The position numbers and the translations under genes were made by a program. From the NCBI RefSeq assembly GCF_003952525.1, contig NZ_CP034451.1:186001-250000 (forward strand): DNA of 64,000 nt. Direction: 5' to 3'. This DNA comes from Mesorhizobium sp. M3A.F.Ca.ET.080.04.2.1 (GTDB lineage Bacteria; Pseudomonadota; Alphaproteobacteria; Rhizobiales; Rhizobiaceae). Positions 18,766 through 27,484 of this stretch are shown one piece after another (the stretch's first letter is position 1; each line of letters starts with the position of its first letter). The notes beneath the pieces were generated by a model. That model had not been told where the DNA came from. It was given only the letters and a program-made list of their open reading frames with translations, and did not search any database.

Positions 18766-19884
18766 TCACCCCTTGATATTTTCGCTGATGGCGTTGTTGA
18801 CGGTTGAGGCGGCTTCCATCTGTGGCATGTGTCCGGCGCCTGGGATGATGATGAGTTTTGCGTTGGCCGGCAGGTCGGCGGCCTGAGGCACGGGCACGAT
18901 GTGGTCCTGGTCGCCCCAGATCAGCAGCACCGGGCATTTGAGGCCTGCAAGCGCCTCGGCGATCGACTGGCGCTGGCCGGTGTCGTCGGCGATGATGTCG
19001 GCAATCGCCGTCAACGCTTCCGGAACGCCCTCCAGGCGCTTGAAGCGCAGCGTGCCCTCGACCATGTCGCTGGTGATCTTGGAAGGATCGGCAAACAGGC
19101 GCTCCAGCACGCCAAGCAGCGGACGCCGGCGCTCGGCGGCGATGAAGTCGGTAAGGAAGTCGCGGTTCATCGTCTTGCCAAGGCCGATCGGCGCGATCAG
19201 TGTGAGCGAGGCGACACGCTGCGGCTGGCTGGCGGCAATGACCGCGGCGACCGCGCCGCCGAAGGAATGCGCCACCAGATGGATCCTGGTCGGCGCCACC
19301 GCCTCAAGGGCTGCCTCGACGGCGGTCACGATCCTGGCCAGAAGGTCATCGCCACCGGCGAGCGGCGAGGAAGCGCCATGGCCGGGCAGGTCGATGGCAA
19401 TGGTCTGGTGCGTTTCGGCGATGGCCGCCTGGTTGAACAGCCAGGTCGACAGGTCGCCGCCGAAGCCGTGCAGGAAGACCACCGCCTCCTCGCCCGCCAG
19501 TCCCGTCTCCAGCACGTTGATGACGCCCTCGCCGACGGCAATCGCGCGCGGCGCCACAGCGCCCGCCTGCCCGTCCCCGGATGCGCCCAGCCGGTCGGCA
19601 TAGGAGGCGATGAAGGCATCGATCTCTTCCTGGCTTGCCGCCTGGTCGGCAATGACGCCGGCAAGCGCGCCGACCGGCGCGGTCGTGCCTTCCTTCAGCA
19701 CGATCTGCCGCAGGATGCCGCTTGCCGCCGCCTCCACGACATTGGTGACCTTGGTGGTCTCGATCTCCAGCAGTTCCTGGCCATGGGCGACGCTGTCGCC
19801 TTCCTTGGCCATCCACTGGGTGATGGTGCCCTCGGTCATCGTCATGCCCCATTTGGGCACCGTCACGGCCTCGATCGTCGACAT
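18766..19884 (-). CDS. acoC: AcoC-type E2: lipoyl domain fused to alpha/beta hydrolase
   Basis: This 372-residue protein has a lipoyl domain at residues 1-80, with Lys45 in ETTKV as the lipoylation site. A flexible linker follows, and from about residue 115 there is an alpha/beta hydrolase domain with FLHGFGG and AHSFGG (Ser207). This is the architecture of AcoC of acetoin dehydrogenases, which lacks the classical acyltransferase core. It would accept the acetyl group made by AcoAB and pass it to CoA. I chose the second ATG (19884), which sits nine bases after AGAGG; the first ATG at 19890 directly abuts the acoB stop. Confidence 0.88.
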   Translation of the reverse strand: MSTIEAVTVPKWGMTMTEGTITQWMAKEGDSVAHGQELLEIETTKVTNVVEAAASGILRQIVLKEGTTAPVGALAGVIADQAASQEEIDAFIASYADRLGASGDGQAGAVAPRAIAVGEGVINVLETGLAGEEAVVFLHGFGGDLSTWLFNQAAIAETHQTIAIDLPGHGASSPLAGGDDLLARIVTAVEAALEAVAPTRIHLVAHSFGGAVAAVIAASQPQRVASLTLIAPIGLGKTMNRDFLTDFIAAERRRPLLGVLERLFADPSKITSDMVEGTLRFKRLEGVPEALTAIADIIADDTGQRQSIAEALAGLKCPVLLIWGDQDHIVPVPQAADLPANAKLIIIPGAGHMPQMEAASTVNNAISENIKG

Positions 19885-19890
19885 CTTCAT

Positions 19891-20898
19891 CTACCTCTTG
19901 GCAATCGAAGTCGCCGCCTTCGCCACGGCCGCGGCCGTGGGGATGTAGGCGTCTTCCAGATTGGGGGCGTAAGGCACCGGCGAATGCGGCGCGGTGACCA
20001 GCTTGATTGGCGCCTTCAGCGCATCGAAGCTCTTGTCGGCGAGCAGCGCCGAGATGTCGGTGGCCACGCTGCAGCGCGGATTGGCCTCATCGACGATGAC
20101 GACACGCCCGATCTTGTCGGTGAAGTCGAGCAGCGTGTCCTCATCGAGCGGCGAGGTGGTGCGCGGGTCGATGATGCAGGCCGAGATCCCATCGGCGGCG
20201 AGCTTGCGGGCAGCCTCCTCGGCAACCGAGACCATGCGGCCGATGGCGATGATCAGCACGTCCTTGCCATCGCGCGCCACCCGCGCCTCGGCGAAGGGAA
20301 TGGTGTAGGCGCCGTCCGGTACCTCCCCCACCGTGTCGTAGAGCATCTTGTGCTCCAGGAAGATGACCGGATCGTCGTCGCGGATCGCCTGCAACAGCAG
20401 CCCCTTGGCGTCATAAGGCGTCGAGGGAATGACGACCTTGAGGCCGGGGATATGGGTGAAGATGGAATGCAGCGCCTGGGTGTGCTGCGAGCCCGAGCGG
20501 CTGCCGGCGCCATAGGTGGCGCGGATGACCAGCGGGGTCTTGGCGCGGCCGCCGAACATGTAGCGGAACTTGGCCGCCTGGTTCATGATCTGGTCGAGGC
20601 ACACGCCGGCAAAGTCGACGAACATGATCTCGGCGATCGGCCGCAGTCCGGTGAGCGCGGCCCCCGCGGCAGCGCCGATGAAGGCCGCCTCGCTGATGGG
20701 GGTGTCGCGGATGCGCTCAGGGCCGAAGGCGCCAAGCAGCCCCTTGGTCACGCCGAAGGCGCCGCCCCAGGCATCCTTGACGCCATTGGCGCCGGCGCCG
20801 CCGGTCAGGTCCTCGCCCATCATGATGACGCGCGGGTCGCGCGCCATCTCGAAGTGCAGCGCCTCGTTGAGCGCCTGCCGGAAAGATTTTTGTGCCAT
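19891..20898 (-). CDS. acoB: E1 beta subunit of acetoin/2-oxoacid dehydrogenase
   Basis: The 335-residue protein is the beta chain of a thiamine-diphosphate dehydrogenase E1 (alpha2-beta2). The motif MMGEDLTGGAGANGVKDAW at the N terminus and FVDFAGVCLDQIMNQAAKFR in the pyrimidine domain are typical of AcoB/PdhB. A C-terminal transketolase domain includes SACIIDPRTTSPLDED. It lies 14 bases after acoA and is contiguous with acoC. With acoC of the hydrolase-fused type next to it, acetoin dehydrogenase is a better guess than pyruvate dehydrogenase. No dihydrolipoamide dehydrogenase (E3) gene is present in the window. Confidence 0.9.
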   Translation of the reverse strand: MAQKSFRQALNEALHFEMARDPRVIMMGEDLTGGAGANGVKDAWGGAFGVTKGLLGAFGPERIRDTPISEAAFIGAAAGAALTGLRPIAEIMFVDFAGVCLDQIMNQAAKFRYMFGGRAKTPLVIRATYGAGSRSGSQHTQALHSIFTHIPGLKVVIPSTPYDAKGLLLQAIRDDDPVIFLEHKMLYDTVGEVPDGAYTIPFAEARVARDGKDVLIIAIGRMVSVAEEAARKLAADGISACIIDPRTTSPLDEDTLLDFTDKIGRVVIVDEANPRCSVATDISALLADKSFDALKAPIKLVTAPHSPVPYAPNLEDAYIPTAAAVAKAATSIAKR

Positions 20899-20912
20899 TG
20901 TCCGTCAGCCCC

Positions 20913-21890
20913 TCACAAATACTTCACATAGACATCGCTGGTCAGCGCCGACAGCGGCGGGAACGGCGCCGCCCGGGCAGCAGCGACCGCCTGGTCGATC
21001 GCCGCCTCGACTTCCTGGTCGACCGCGTCGAGCTCGGCTTCCTCCAGCAGCGACACCTCCTTCATCCGCCGGCGGAAGCTGACCAGGCAGTCGCGCTCCT
21101 GGCGCATGGCCTTCTTCTCCTCGGGCGTGCGGTAGGTGTCGGGGTCGCCGCTGTAATGGCCGTAGTAGCGCGGCACATGCACATGCAGCATCGTCGGGCC
21201 GCCGCCCCCTCGCGCCCGCTCCACCGCCTCGCCGGCGGCGCTGTAGACGGCAAACACGTCCGTCCCGTCGACCTCCAGGGTCGGGATGTCATAGCTCTCG
21301 GCGCGCCGGGTGAAGCTGCCGGCCGACACAGCCGCGTTGGCGGTGGCCTCGCCAAAGCCGTTGTCCTCGATGACGAAGACGATCGGCAGGTTCCAGATCT
21401 TGGCGAGGTTGAAGCTCTCCGACATCACCCCTTCGTTCATGGCGCCGTCGCCGGCAAAGGCCACCGCGACCTGCCTGGAGCCCAGCACCTTCATGCTGAG
21501 CGCCGCCCCGCAGGTGATCGGCGCGCCGGCCGCCACGATGCCGTTCGCGCCAAGCATCCCCTTGCGGAGGTCCGCTATGTGCATCGAGCCGCCCTTGCCG
21601 CCGCAGGTGCCGCTGGCGCGGCCGAACAGCTCCGCCATCATGCTGTCGATGTCGACGCCCTTGGCGATCGAATGGCCATGACCACGATGGGTCGACGAGA
21701 TGTAGTCGCCCTCCTCAAGCTGCAGGCAAACCCCCACAGCGCTCGCCTCCTGGCCAGCATAGAGATGGGTGTTGCCCGGAATGTCACCGGTCCCCATTTC
21801 CTCCATCACACGCTCCTCGAACCGGCGGATCATCCGCATCGTTCGATACACCTTCAAAAGTTCATCATGGGAGAGTTGCAGAGCTGACAT
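20913..21890 (-). CDS. acoA: E1 alpha subunit of acetoin/2-oxoacid dehydrogenase
   Basis: The 325-residue protein is the thiamine-diphosphate-binding alpha chain. The cofactor motif begins at GDGAMNEG (147-154) and ends with EDNGFG (175-180), giving the usual spacing of about 30 residues. STHRGHGHSIAKG and GGKGGSMH are further family signatures. It is the first gene of acoABC, transcribed away from the TetR gene at 22213. The shared upstream region holds the perfect palindrome CTAACGTACGTTAG. The three aco genes look richer in G/C at third codon positions than the TetR gene beside them. Confidence 0.9.
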   Translation of the reverse strand: MSALQLSHDELLKVYRTMRMIRRFEERVMEEMGTGDIPGNTHLYAGQEASAVGVCLQLEEGDYISSTHRGHGHSIAKGVDIDSMMAELFGRASGTCGGKGGSMHIADLRKGMLGANGIVAAGAPITCGAALSMKVLGSRQVAVAFAGDGAMNEGVMSESFNLAKIWNLPIVFVIEDNGFGEATANAAVSAGSFTRRAESYDIPTLEVDGTDVFAVYSAAGEAVERARGGGGPTMLHVHVPRYYGHYSGDPDTYRTPEEKKAMRQERDCLVSFRRRMKEVSLLEEAELDAVDQEVEAAIDQAVAAARAAPFPPLSALTSDVYVKYL

Positions 21891-22039
21891 CGGGTCCCTG
21901 GCTCAAGATGGGTTTCGCTGGCGATGACGCGTTTGGATCGAGAACGGCCAAGCTCCAGGACCGCTCTTTGCAAAGGCGGGCCTGCCCGCTCAAAGCTAAC
22001 TCCGATCATGGACGCCACTGGCAAGGCATCATAACCTAA

Positions 22040-22053
22040 CTAACGTACGTTAG
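22040..22053. promoter_or_regulatory. TetR-type operator 3, perfect 14-bp palindrome
   Basis: CTAACGTACGTTAG is fully symmetric and contains the TAACG-NN-CGTTA core seen at 7291 and 7430. It lies about 150 bases upstream of acoA and 160 upstream of the divergent TetR gene. On the minus strand TTGCAA, 17 bases and TAACGT give the same promoter/operator geometry as at 7291. Confidence 0.65.
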
Positions 22054-22212
22054 ATAAAACGATGCGCATTTGCAAGGTCCATGATTCAGCCAATAGCTGC
22101 TTTCTGCCCCTCGGCTTGCGCTCCACGGTGACGCTATCGTCGTCACCTTCGAAAAGGTACAAACAGCCCGGTTGCGAGGATCGATTCTTTGCCGAGGGTG
22201 ATAGGAACCAAG

Positions 22213-22908
22213 ATGTCTCTTCCAGCTCAGGTACAGCTTGCGCGTGACGAACTAAGGCGCCATCTGGACAAATTCGACTGGGCAGGGCAGACCGCGCGGC
22301 GGCGCGAGATACTGCAGACTTTTTTGAAGCTTGCCACGACGGAAGGCTATTCATCCGTCACCATGAGGCGTCTCGCCAGGGCCATAGGGGTAAAGGCGTC
22401 CAGCATCTATTTCCACTTCCCGGCCGGCCGCGACGAAATCGTTACCGAGTCGATGCGCTGGCACTACTACGAATGGGGAAGCGCATTCCTCGAAGCAGTC
22501 GATCAATGTGACGGCGCGAACGAAATCTGGGATGCGATGGTGCGGGTACATCTTTCGCGGCAGCTTTCGCTTCCAGAGAGCGACCTTTGGGACATTCTTG
22601 TGGCCATGGACCGCATTGGCGGGTTCCTTCCCTCGGAAATCAGAGAGGAAATTGGCTATTGGCTGCAACTGTTTCCTCGCATGTATGAAGCTGCCGCACA
22701 TGAAATGGGCTATAGAAACTGCGAGACCGCCGTGCATGTAGTAGTCGCCGTGTTGGACAGCGCGACCTCCTGGTGCAGATGGTCAGGCGACGAGGGCGAT
22801 CTGAACGCCCAAGTGGAGCACGCCATAGCCGTTAGCCGTGCCTTGCTTTCCTCGCAGTCCGACATAGCGGAAGCGGCGACATCAACACCGAAGAGGTCAC
22901 GCCGCTGA
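22213..22908 (+). CDS. TetR/AcrR family transcriptional regulator 2
   Basis: The 231-residue protein has a TetR HTH at about residues 28-75, with MRRLARAIGVKASSIYFHFP as the recognition region. It has an unusually long N-terminal tail of about 28 residues (MSLPAQVQLARDELRRHLDK), and the rest is helical. The ATG at 22213 has AGGA six bases upstream and is preferred to the TTG at 22189. It is divergent from acoABC across the palindrome at 22040, so autoregulation and control of acoABC are the simplest reading. Its HTH recognition helix resembles that of the first TetR (KAPALYNHF versus KASSIYFHF), which may explain the shared operator. Confidence 0.9.
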   Translation: MSLPAQVQLARDELRRHLDKFDWAGQTARRREILQTFLKLATTEGYSSVTMRRLARAIGVKASSIYFHFPAGRDEIVTESMRWHYYEWGSAFLEAVDQCDGANEIWDAMVRVHLSRQLSLPESDLWDILVAMDRIGGFLPSEIREEIGYWLQLFPRMYEAAAHEMGYRNCETAVHVVVAVLDSATSWCRWSGDEGDLNAQVEHAIAVSRALLSSQSDIAEAATSTPKRSRR

Positions 22909-22979
22909 GGTCACCGGCCCGGCCAAGCGTGGGACGATCCAAAATGCCTTGGCCCGCCGGATGCCGCTCCCGCCTCTAA

Positions 22980-23885
22980 TTACTTCACGGCCCCTCCGAG
23001 CGAGAATCCGGCCTTGAACTGGCGCGACATGCTCAGGAACAGAACGAGCACCGGAACAGAATAGACGATCGAATAGGCAGCCACCGCCCCATAGTTGATC
23101 GAGGTGGATCCCATGAAGCCGTACAAACGCACAGGTGCTGGCTGCTGATCAACATCGCTCAGAAGCACAATGGGGATGAGGAAATTACCCCAGGCGTTGA
23201 CGAAGCCGAAGATGGCTGCCGATGCCAGGCCGGGCTTGGTGAGAGGGAAAATCACCAGACGAAGTATCTGGAAGCTGGAGGCCCTTTCCATAAAGGCCGC
23301 TTCCTCGAGTTCCGAAGGGATCGCATCGATGAAGTTCTTCAACTGGTAGATCTGGAACGGAAGCCCCGTCACACCAAGGAGAACCCCGGTGGGCACAAGC
23401 GAGAACCAGCCCAAGATGGCAAACATCTTATACGTCGGGACGATCAGGATCGAGATCGGAATCCCCGATAGAAACAGGATGGTCAACATCAACGGGTTCT
23501 TGAAGGGCACATGATGCCTCGAGAACACATAAGCCGCCATGAATGCGGCGGTTGTACCGACAACCATTGCGATGCCGGATAGAGCCAGGCTGTTGGCCAA
23601 TGCGCTCAGGTTTTCCGCCTCGACAGCCGTGATGTAGTGGTTGACCGTCGGGACAGGCATCTTGAACTGGAACGACGCCGTTTGGTCGATAGACGCCAGC
23701 ACGAGCCAAAGCATTGGGATGGCAAAGAAAAGCGTGATGACCAATACCGTGGTGTTGCTGATCAGCTTGCCGACGGTGAAGGACCTGGGCTTGTTCAACG
23801 GCAGATCGCCCCAAGGCGGATTCGTCGGGGGTGGACCGCCCCAGGGGAGATCAGTTTTGGTGAGCGGGGATGCATGCATTTCCAC
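22980..23885 (-). CDS. CUT1 sugar ABC transporter permease, MalG type
   Basis: The 301-residue inner-membrane protein has six predicted membrane segments. The MalG-type EAA loop EEAAFMERASSFQILRLVIF contacts the ATPase. A soluble N-terminal tail of about 35 residues is rich in proline and tryptophan (PWGGPPPTNPPWGDLP), which is unusual. It is the last gene of the four-gene importer operon (ATPase, binding protein, MalF, MalG). An imperfect inverted repeat GGCCAAG/CTTGGCC lies just downstream at 22922-22966. The operon carries the 46-bp regulon element far upstream at 28030. Confidence 0.9.
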   Translation of the reverse strand: MEMHASPLTKTDLPWGGPPPTNPPWGDLPLNKPRSFTVGKLISNTTVLVITLFFAIPMLWLVLASIDQTASFQFKMPVPTVNHYITAVEAENLSALANSLALSGIAMVVGTTAAFMAAYVFSRHHVPFKNPLMLTILFLSGIPISILIVPTYKMFAILGWFSLVPTGVLLGVTGLPFQIYQLKNFIDAIPSELEEAAFMERASSFQILRLVIFPLTKPGLASAAIFGFVNAWGNFLIPIVLLSDVDQQPAPVRLYGFMGSTSINYGAVAAYSIVYSVPVLVLFLSMSRQFKAGFSLGGAVK

Positions 23886-23933
23886 GACCTCTTATGAACA
23901 ACCGACTGGTCGATGATTTCTGGGTGGAAGCAT

Positions 23934-24884
23934 TCAGCGACGCGTTCGCCCGAAGTACAGGAAGAGCCAGCCGAGTATGGCCGAAAGCAAGACCATCACG
24001 TTGCCCAGAAGTGCCGAATAGCCAAGCTTGTGGAACTTGAATCCTTGCAGATAGGCGTAGACCGGCAGAATGTTGCTGTCATTGCCGGGTCCGCCACCTG
24101 TCATGAGATAGACGATCGTGAAATTGCCAAACGTCTGGAGCATCATCAGCAGCGCCACCGTAACAATGGTTGGCTTCAGCATCGGTATCGTGATCTGCAT
24201 CAGGCATTGAGCTGAAGAAGCTCCTTCAAGTCGGGCTGCTTCATAAAGATCTTCCGGAATGCTGCGCAGCGCAGCCGAAAACATGATCAGGCTGAGGCCC
24301 GCGAAGGACCAGGCATTGGCCAACGACACAAAGAGCATGGCATGCTGATAAAGCAGATCCAGATTAGGCATGCCCACCAGCATTGCAATAATGCCTGACT
24401 GCGTGGTCGTGGCGAGCCAGACGAAGGCGATGGTGCTTGGCGGCAACGTCCAGGCCAGGATGGCGAATGTATTGCCGACCCATCTGGCTGGCGCGGCACT
24501 GCCCTGCATGGCAATCGCCAGGATCAAGCCCAGCAATGTGGCTCCCACAGCGCCGGATCCGACGACAAAGACCAGGGTCGACCATATGGATTGGTAGAAC
24601 GTCGGATCGTCCACCAGATCGATGACATTGGCCAGGCCCGTGAACTGATAGTGGATTGCATGAAGCCCGATCAGCTGAAGGTTCGTGAAACCCAGATAGA
24701 TCGCATAGAGCACCGGGCCAATGAACAAGCCGCCGAGAAGGATGGCCGCCGGCGAAAGAAACACGAAGCTCACAGGATCGACGCGCGGCTTGTCCAGGCG
24801 CGGGCCGTCGGGGGGGCTGACAGCCCCCCCTTCTTGAGCTCCGACTTTGGCGATTGGCACGCCAAAGGACAGGGACGAACTCAT
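23934..24884 (-). CDS. CUT1 sugar ABC transporter permease, MalF type
   Basis: The 316-residue permease has membrane segments from about residue 38. The EAA loop EAARLEGASSAQCLMQITIP and the YLMTGGGPGNDSNILPVYAY stretch are typical of the UgpA/MalF partner. It overlaps the end of the binding-protein gene by four bases (ATGA), which indicates translational coupling, and is followed by the MalG partner after about 48 bases. Substrate class is most often an oligosaccharide, polyol or glycerol derivative in this family. The surrounding genes suggest a sugar-acid-like solute instead. Confidence 0.9.
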   Translation of the reverse strand: MSSSLSFGVPIAKVGAQEGGAVSPPDGPRLDKPRVDPVSFVFLSPAAILLGGLFIGPVLYAIYLGFTNLQLIGLHAIHYQFTGLANVIDLVDDPTFYQSIWSTLVFVVGSGAVGATLLGLILAIAMQGSAAPARWVGNTFAILAWTLPPSTIAFVWLATTTQSGIIAMLVGMPNLDLLYQHAMLFVSLANAWSFAGLSLIMFSAALRSIPEDLYEAARLEGASSAQCLMQITIPMLKPTIVTVALLMMLQTFGNFTIVYLMTGGGPGNDSNILPVYAYLQGFKFHKLGYSALLGNVMVLLSAILGWLFLYFGRTRR

Positions 24885-26284
24885 GGCAGCGTCTCGACCT
24901 TATCCTCTCCCAGCTGATCGGCGACGTATTTGTGCATCACCTTGACAGCATCGTCGATCGAGGTATCCGGTTTCAGCACCATGGTCTGCGTTGCCATCTG
25001 GAAGGCATAAGCCCAGACAGGAAGCTCGGGGCTGGACGGCATGCTGGTCGCTGTCGCAGTAAGATCCGCAAAGCTCGTCTGGAACCGCGGCAGACTGTAA
25101 CCCAGATATACCGGATCCTTGCTGAGCGCAGGAGTCGGCGGAATAGCCGGGCCCCATGCGCTCAGATCAAGTTGCTGCTGCTTTTCGGTCATGATGTTGA
25201 CTACAGCCCACGCCAGATCCGGATTCGGCGTATCCTTGTAGATCGCCGCGGCTTGAGTATCCATCGTCGCGGCGGTGTGCGGGGCCTGACCATTCGACGT
25301 TGGAACTGCCGTCGACCCGATGGTCTCCTGCTCCTTTTCTCCCCAGCACGGCGTGCAAACCTGGGGATTCCAGTCAATCGGGATCCAGTTGCCTGCAAAC
25401 ACGATACCCGTTTTACCCTCAGGCAAGATGGTCGCCGAGTTGTTGGTCGCGTTCGGGTTCATGATCTGCGACGAAGGGGCGAGCAGATTGTCGGCGGCGG
25501 CCTTCTTGTAGAACTCCAGAACCTCGCGGATGCCCTTGCTGTCGACAACCCACTTCTTGGTCTTCTGGTCGTAGATCTTGGGCTCGCTGGAGGCCGTCAG
25601 CAACAGCCCAGGCCCATTACCTAGGCTTGCTGGTCCCTGGGCGGTGCCGGTGATGAGCCAAATAGGCCAGGAGTCCGGAACCGCCTTCTTGATGGCGCGC
25701 GCCGCGGTGAGGATGTCGTCCCAGTTCTTGGGTGTCCAATCGGCCGACAGGCCTGCCTTCTCCATCAATGGGCGGCTGAACAGCAGCTGGTAGGTATTGA
25801 TGCCCACGACAACGCCATAGTGGGTGCCATCGACCAAACCCTCGTTCTGCACGGGCTTCGGAAAGTCCTGCCACCAGGAAGCTGCCTTGGCCTTGTCATC
25901 CAAGGGAAGCAGAAGACCGCCATCGGCAAATTGCCCGATGCTGACGCTCATCACGTGAATGATGTCGGGTGCCGTTTTAGGTGAGTTGTACAGAAGGCTG
26001 AGCTTCGTCATGAAGTCTTCATAGCCACCGGGAATTGGAACGAGCTCCAAGGTATCCCCGGGATGGGCGGCTTCGAATTCCTTCTTGATGTTGCCGTACC
26101 ATTTTGTGATCAGTTCCGGCTTGGAGAACATGTAGTCAAGGGCATATGCAACCTTGACGTTGGCGGCGGCAGCCTGCTGAACGAATCCAGCCGCGCTGCA
26201 AGCCAATGCTACCAGCGCCGCGGTAATAAGCTTGCCACGACGCTTTCGCGACGATGGCGAGCAACCTGTATTTGCAATGGTCAT
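24881..26284 (-). CDS. Extracellular solute-binding protein, family 1
   Basis: The 467-residue periplasmic protein captures the substrate for the CUT1 importer. A signal peptide is clear: positive residues SSRKRRGK, then the hydrophobic run LITAALVALACSAAGF and a likely cut after QQAAA. The mature part begins VKVAYALDYMFSKPEL. The ATG at 26284 has GGAGG five bases upstream; the longer in-frame start at 26341 would bury the signal. Residues such as SPKTAPDIIHVM and GIVFAGNWIPIDW fit the sugar-binding family. It follows the ATPase gene by 60 bases. Confidence 0.9.
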   Translation of the reverse strand: MTIANTGCSPSSRKRRGKLITAALVALACSAAGFVQQAAAANVKVAYALDYMFSKPELITKWYGNIKKEFEAAHPGDTLELVPIPGGYEDFMTKLSLLYNSPKTAPDIIHVMSVSIGQFADGGLLLPLDDKAKAASWWQDFPKPVQNEGLVDGTHYGVVVGINTYQLLFSRPLMEKAGLSADWTPKNWDDILTAARAIKKAVPDSWPIWLITGTAQGPASLGNGPGLLLTASSEPKIYDQKTKKWVVDSKGIREVLEFYKKAAADNLLAPSSQIMNPNATNNSATILPEGKTGIVFAGNWIPIDWNPQVCTPCWGEKEQETIGSTAVPTSNGQAPHTAATMDTQAAAIYKDTPNPDLAWAVVNIMTEKQQQLDLSAWGPAIPPTPALSKDPVYLGYSLPRFQTSFADLTATATSMPSSPELPVWAYAFQMATQTMVLKPDTSIDDAVKVMHKYVADQLGEDKVETLP

Positions 26285-26344
26285 TCGTTCCTCCTTGCTG
26301 CAGTTCATGTGTTCCACCTGTTGGCCGAATTTCAGTTGCATTGC

Positions 26345-27484
26345 TCAACCTACCGATCGCGCCGGTTCGGCCGCGCTCAGCAGTTCTTTCTGAGGTGAAC
26401 AAAGGTTCGCGCCAGAAATACTGTCGAAGAAGTGAAGGTCTCTTGGATCAAATACCAGATCGACCTGGTCGCCGATGCGAACGGGAGCAAAGCTGGGAAA
26501 TCTGGAGTTGATCTCTGTCCCAGCGACATTGACCAGCACAAATGTTTCCGAGCCGGTTGTCTCGATGGACGCGACCGTACCGGTTATCTTTTGCGAGCAG
26601 CGCGAGGGGGCATCCTTCGTCCAATGCAGGTCATCGGGACGAATGCCGAGTTCCACTTCCGCCGGCAGAGCATCGGAAAACGCCTGCAATGCCAGCTTGA
26701 ATGTGGTGCCAAGGCTGCTGAAGCGAGCGCTGCCGCCCTCCGTTTGAACCGTGGCAGGCAAGACGTTCATCTTCGGCGAACCGATAAACGTGGCGACCGC
26801 CTTATTGGCGGGGCTACGATACAATTCCGCCGGGGTAGCGACCTGCAGGATACGACCCTTGTCAAAGACGGCGATGCGGTGACCCATCGTCATGGCTTCG
26901 ACCTGATCATGTGTCACATAAACGGTTGTCACCCCGAGCTGCCTTTGCAGATCCGAGATTTCCGTCCGCATGTGCGACCGCAAGGCCGCATCAAGGTTGG
27001 AAAGCGGCTCGTCTAGCAGGAAAAGGCGTGGCCGGCGGATCATGGCTCTGGCCAACGCGACGCGCTGACGCTGCCCTCCTGACAGTTCTGCCGGCCGCCG
27101 ATCCAGAAGCTTGTCCAGACCAACCAGCTGCGCGACTCTTTCGACGCGGTTCGCTACGTCGGCCTTTGGTTCGCCGCGGACGCCTGGACCAAATGCCAGA
27201 TTCTTGCGAACCGTCATGTGGGGGTAAAGAGCGTAGCTCTGGAACACCATCGCCGTGTCGCGGCCGCCAGGCGGCGTAAGCGTCACATCTTTCTGATCCA
27301 GCAAGATCTTGCCGTAAGTCGGGGTCTCAAGGCCAGCCAACATTCGCAGTGTCGTTGTCTTGCCGCAGCCAGACGGTCCGACAAAAACCATGAACTCGCC
27401 GTCGAAAATCTGAAGGTTGAGGTCATGTATAATTGTGGCTGCACCGAAGCGCTTCCATACGCTCTGGAATGTTACTGAAGCCAT
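26345..27484 (-). CDS. CUT1 ABC transporter ATPase (MalK/UgpC type)
   Basis: The 379-residue ATPase has Walker A GPSGCGKTTT at about 36-45, the signature LSGGQRQRVALARAMI, Walker B LFLLDEP and the switch region YVTHDQVEAMTMGHR. A C-terminal TOBE-type regulatory domain follows from about residue 240. I start at ATG 27484 (MASVTFQSVWKRF), since the open frame to 27610 has no family sequence. It is the first gene of the importer operon. If the promoter is at the 46-bp element (28030-28075), the mRNA leader would be about 540 bases long. Confidence 0.9.
   Translation of the reverse strand: MASVTFQSVWKRFGAATIIHDLNLQIFDGEFMVFVGPSGCGKTTTLRMLAGLETPTYGKILLDQKDVTLTPPGGRDTAMVFQSYALYPHMTVRKNLAFGPGVRGEPKADVANRVERVAQLVGLDKLLDRRPAELSGGQRQRVALARAMIRRPRLFLLDEPLSNLDAALRSHMRTEISDLQRQLGVTTVYVTHDQVEAMTMGHRIAVFDKGRILQVATPAELYRSPANKAVATFIGSPKMNVLPATVQTEGGSARFSSLGTTFKLALQAFSDALPAEVELGIRPDDLHWTKDAPSRCSQKITGTVASIETTGSETFVLVNVAGTEINSRFPSFAPVRIGDQVDLVFDPRDLHFFDSISGANLCSPQKELLSAAEPARSVG

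Noticed and set aside
18829..20931. A very long open frame on the plus strand (about 700 codons) opposite acoABC
   Set aside because: It is an antisense shadow of GC-rich genes: its composition is dominated by Arg, Gly and Asp/His repeats, it has no family motif, and the minus-strand frames carry complete acoA, acoB and acoC signatures.
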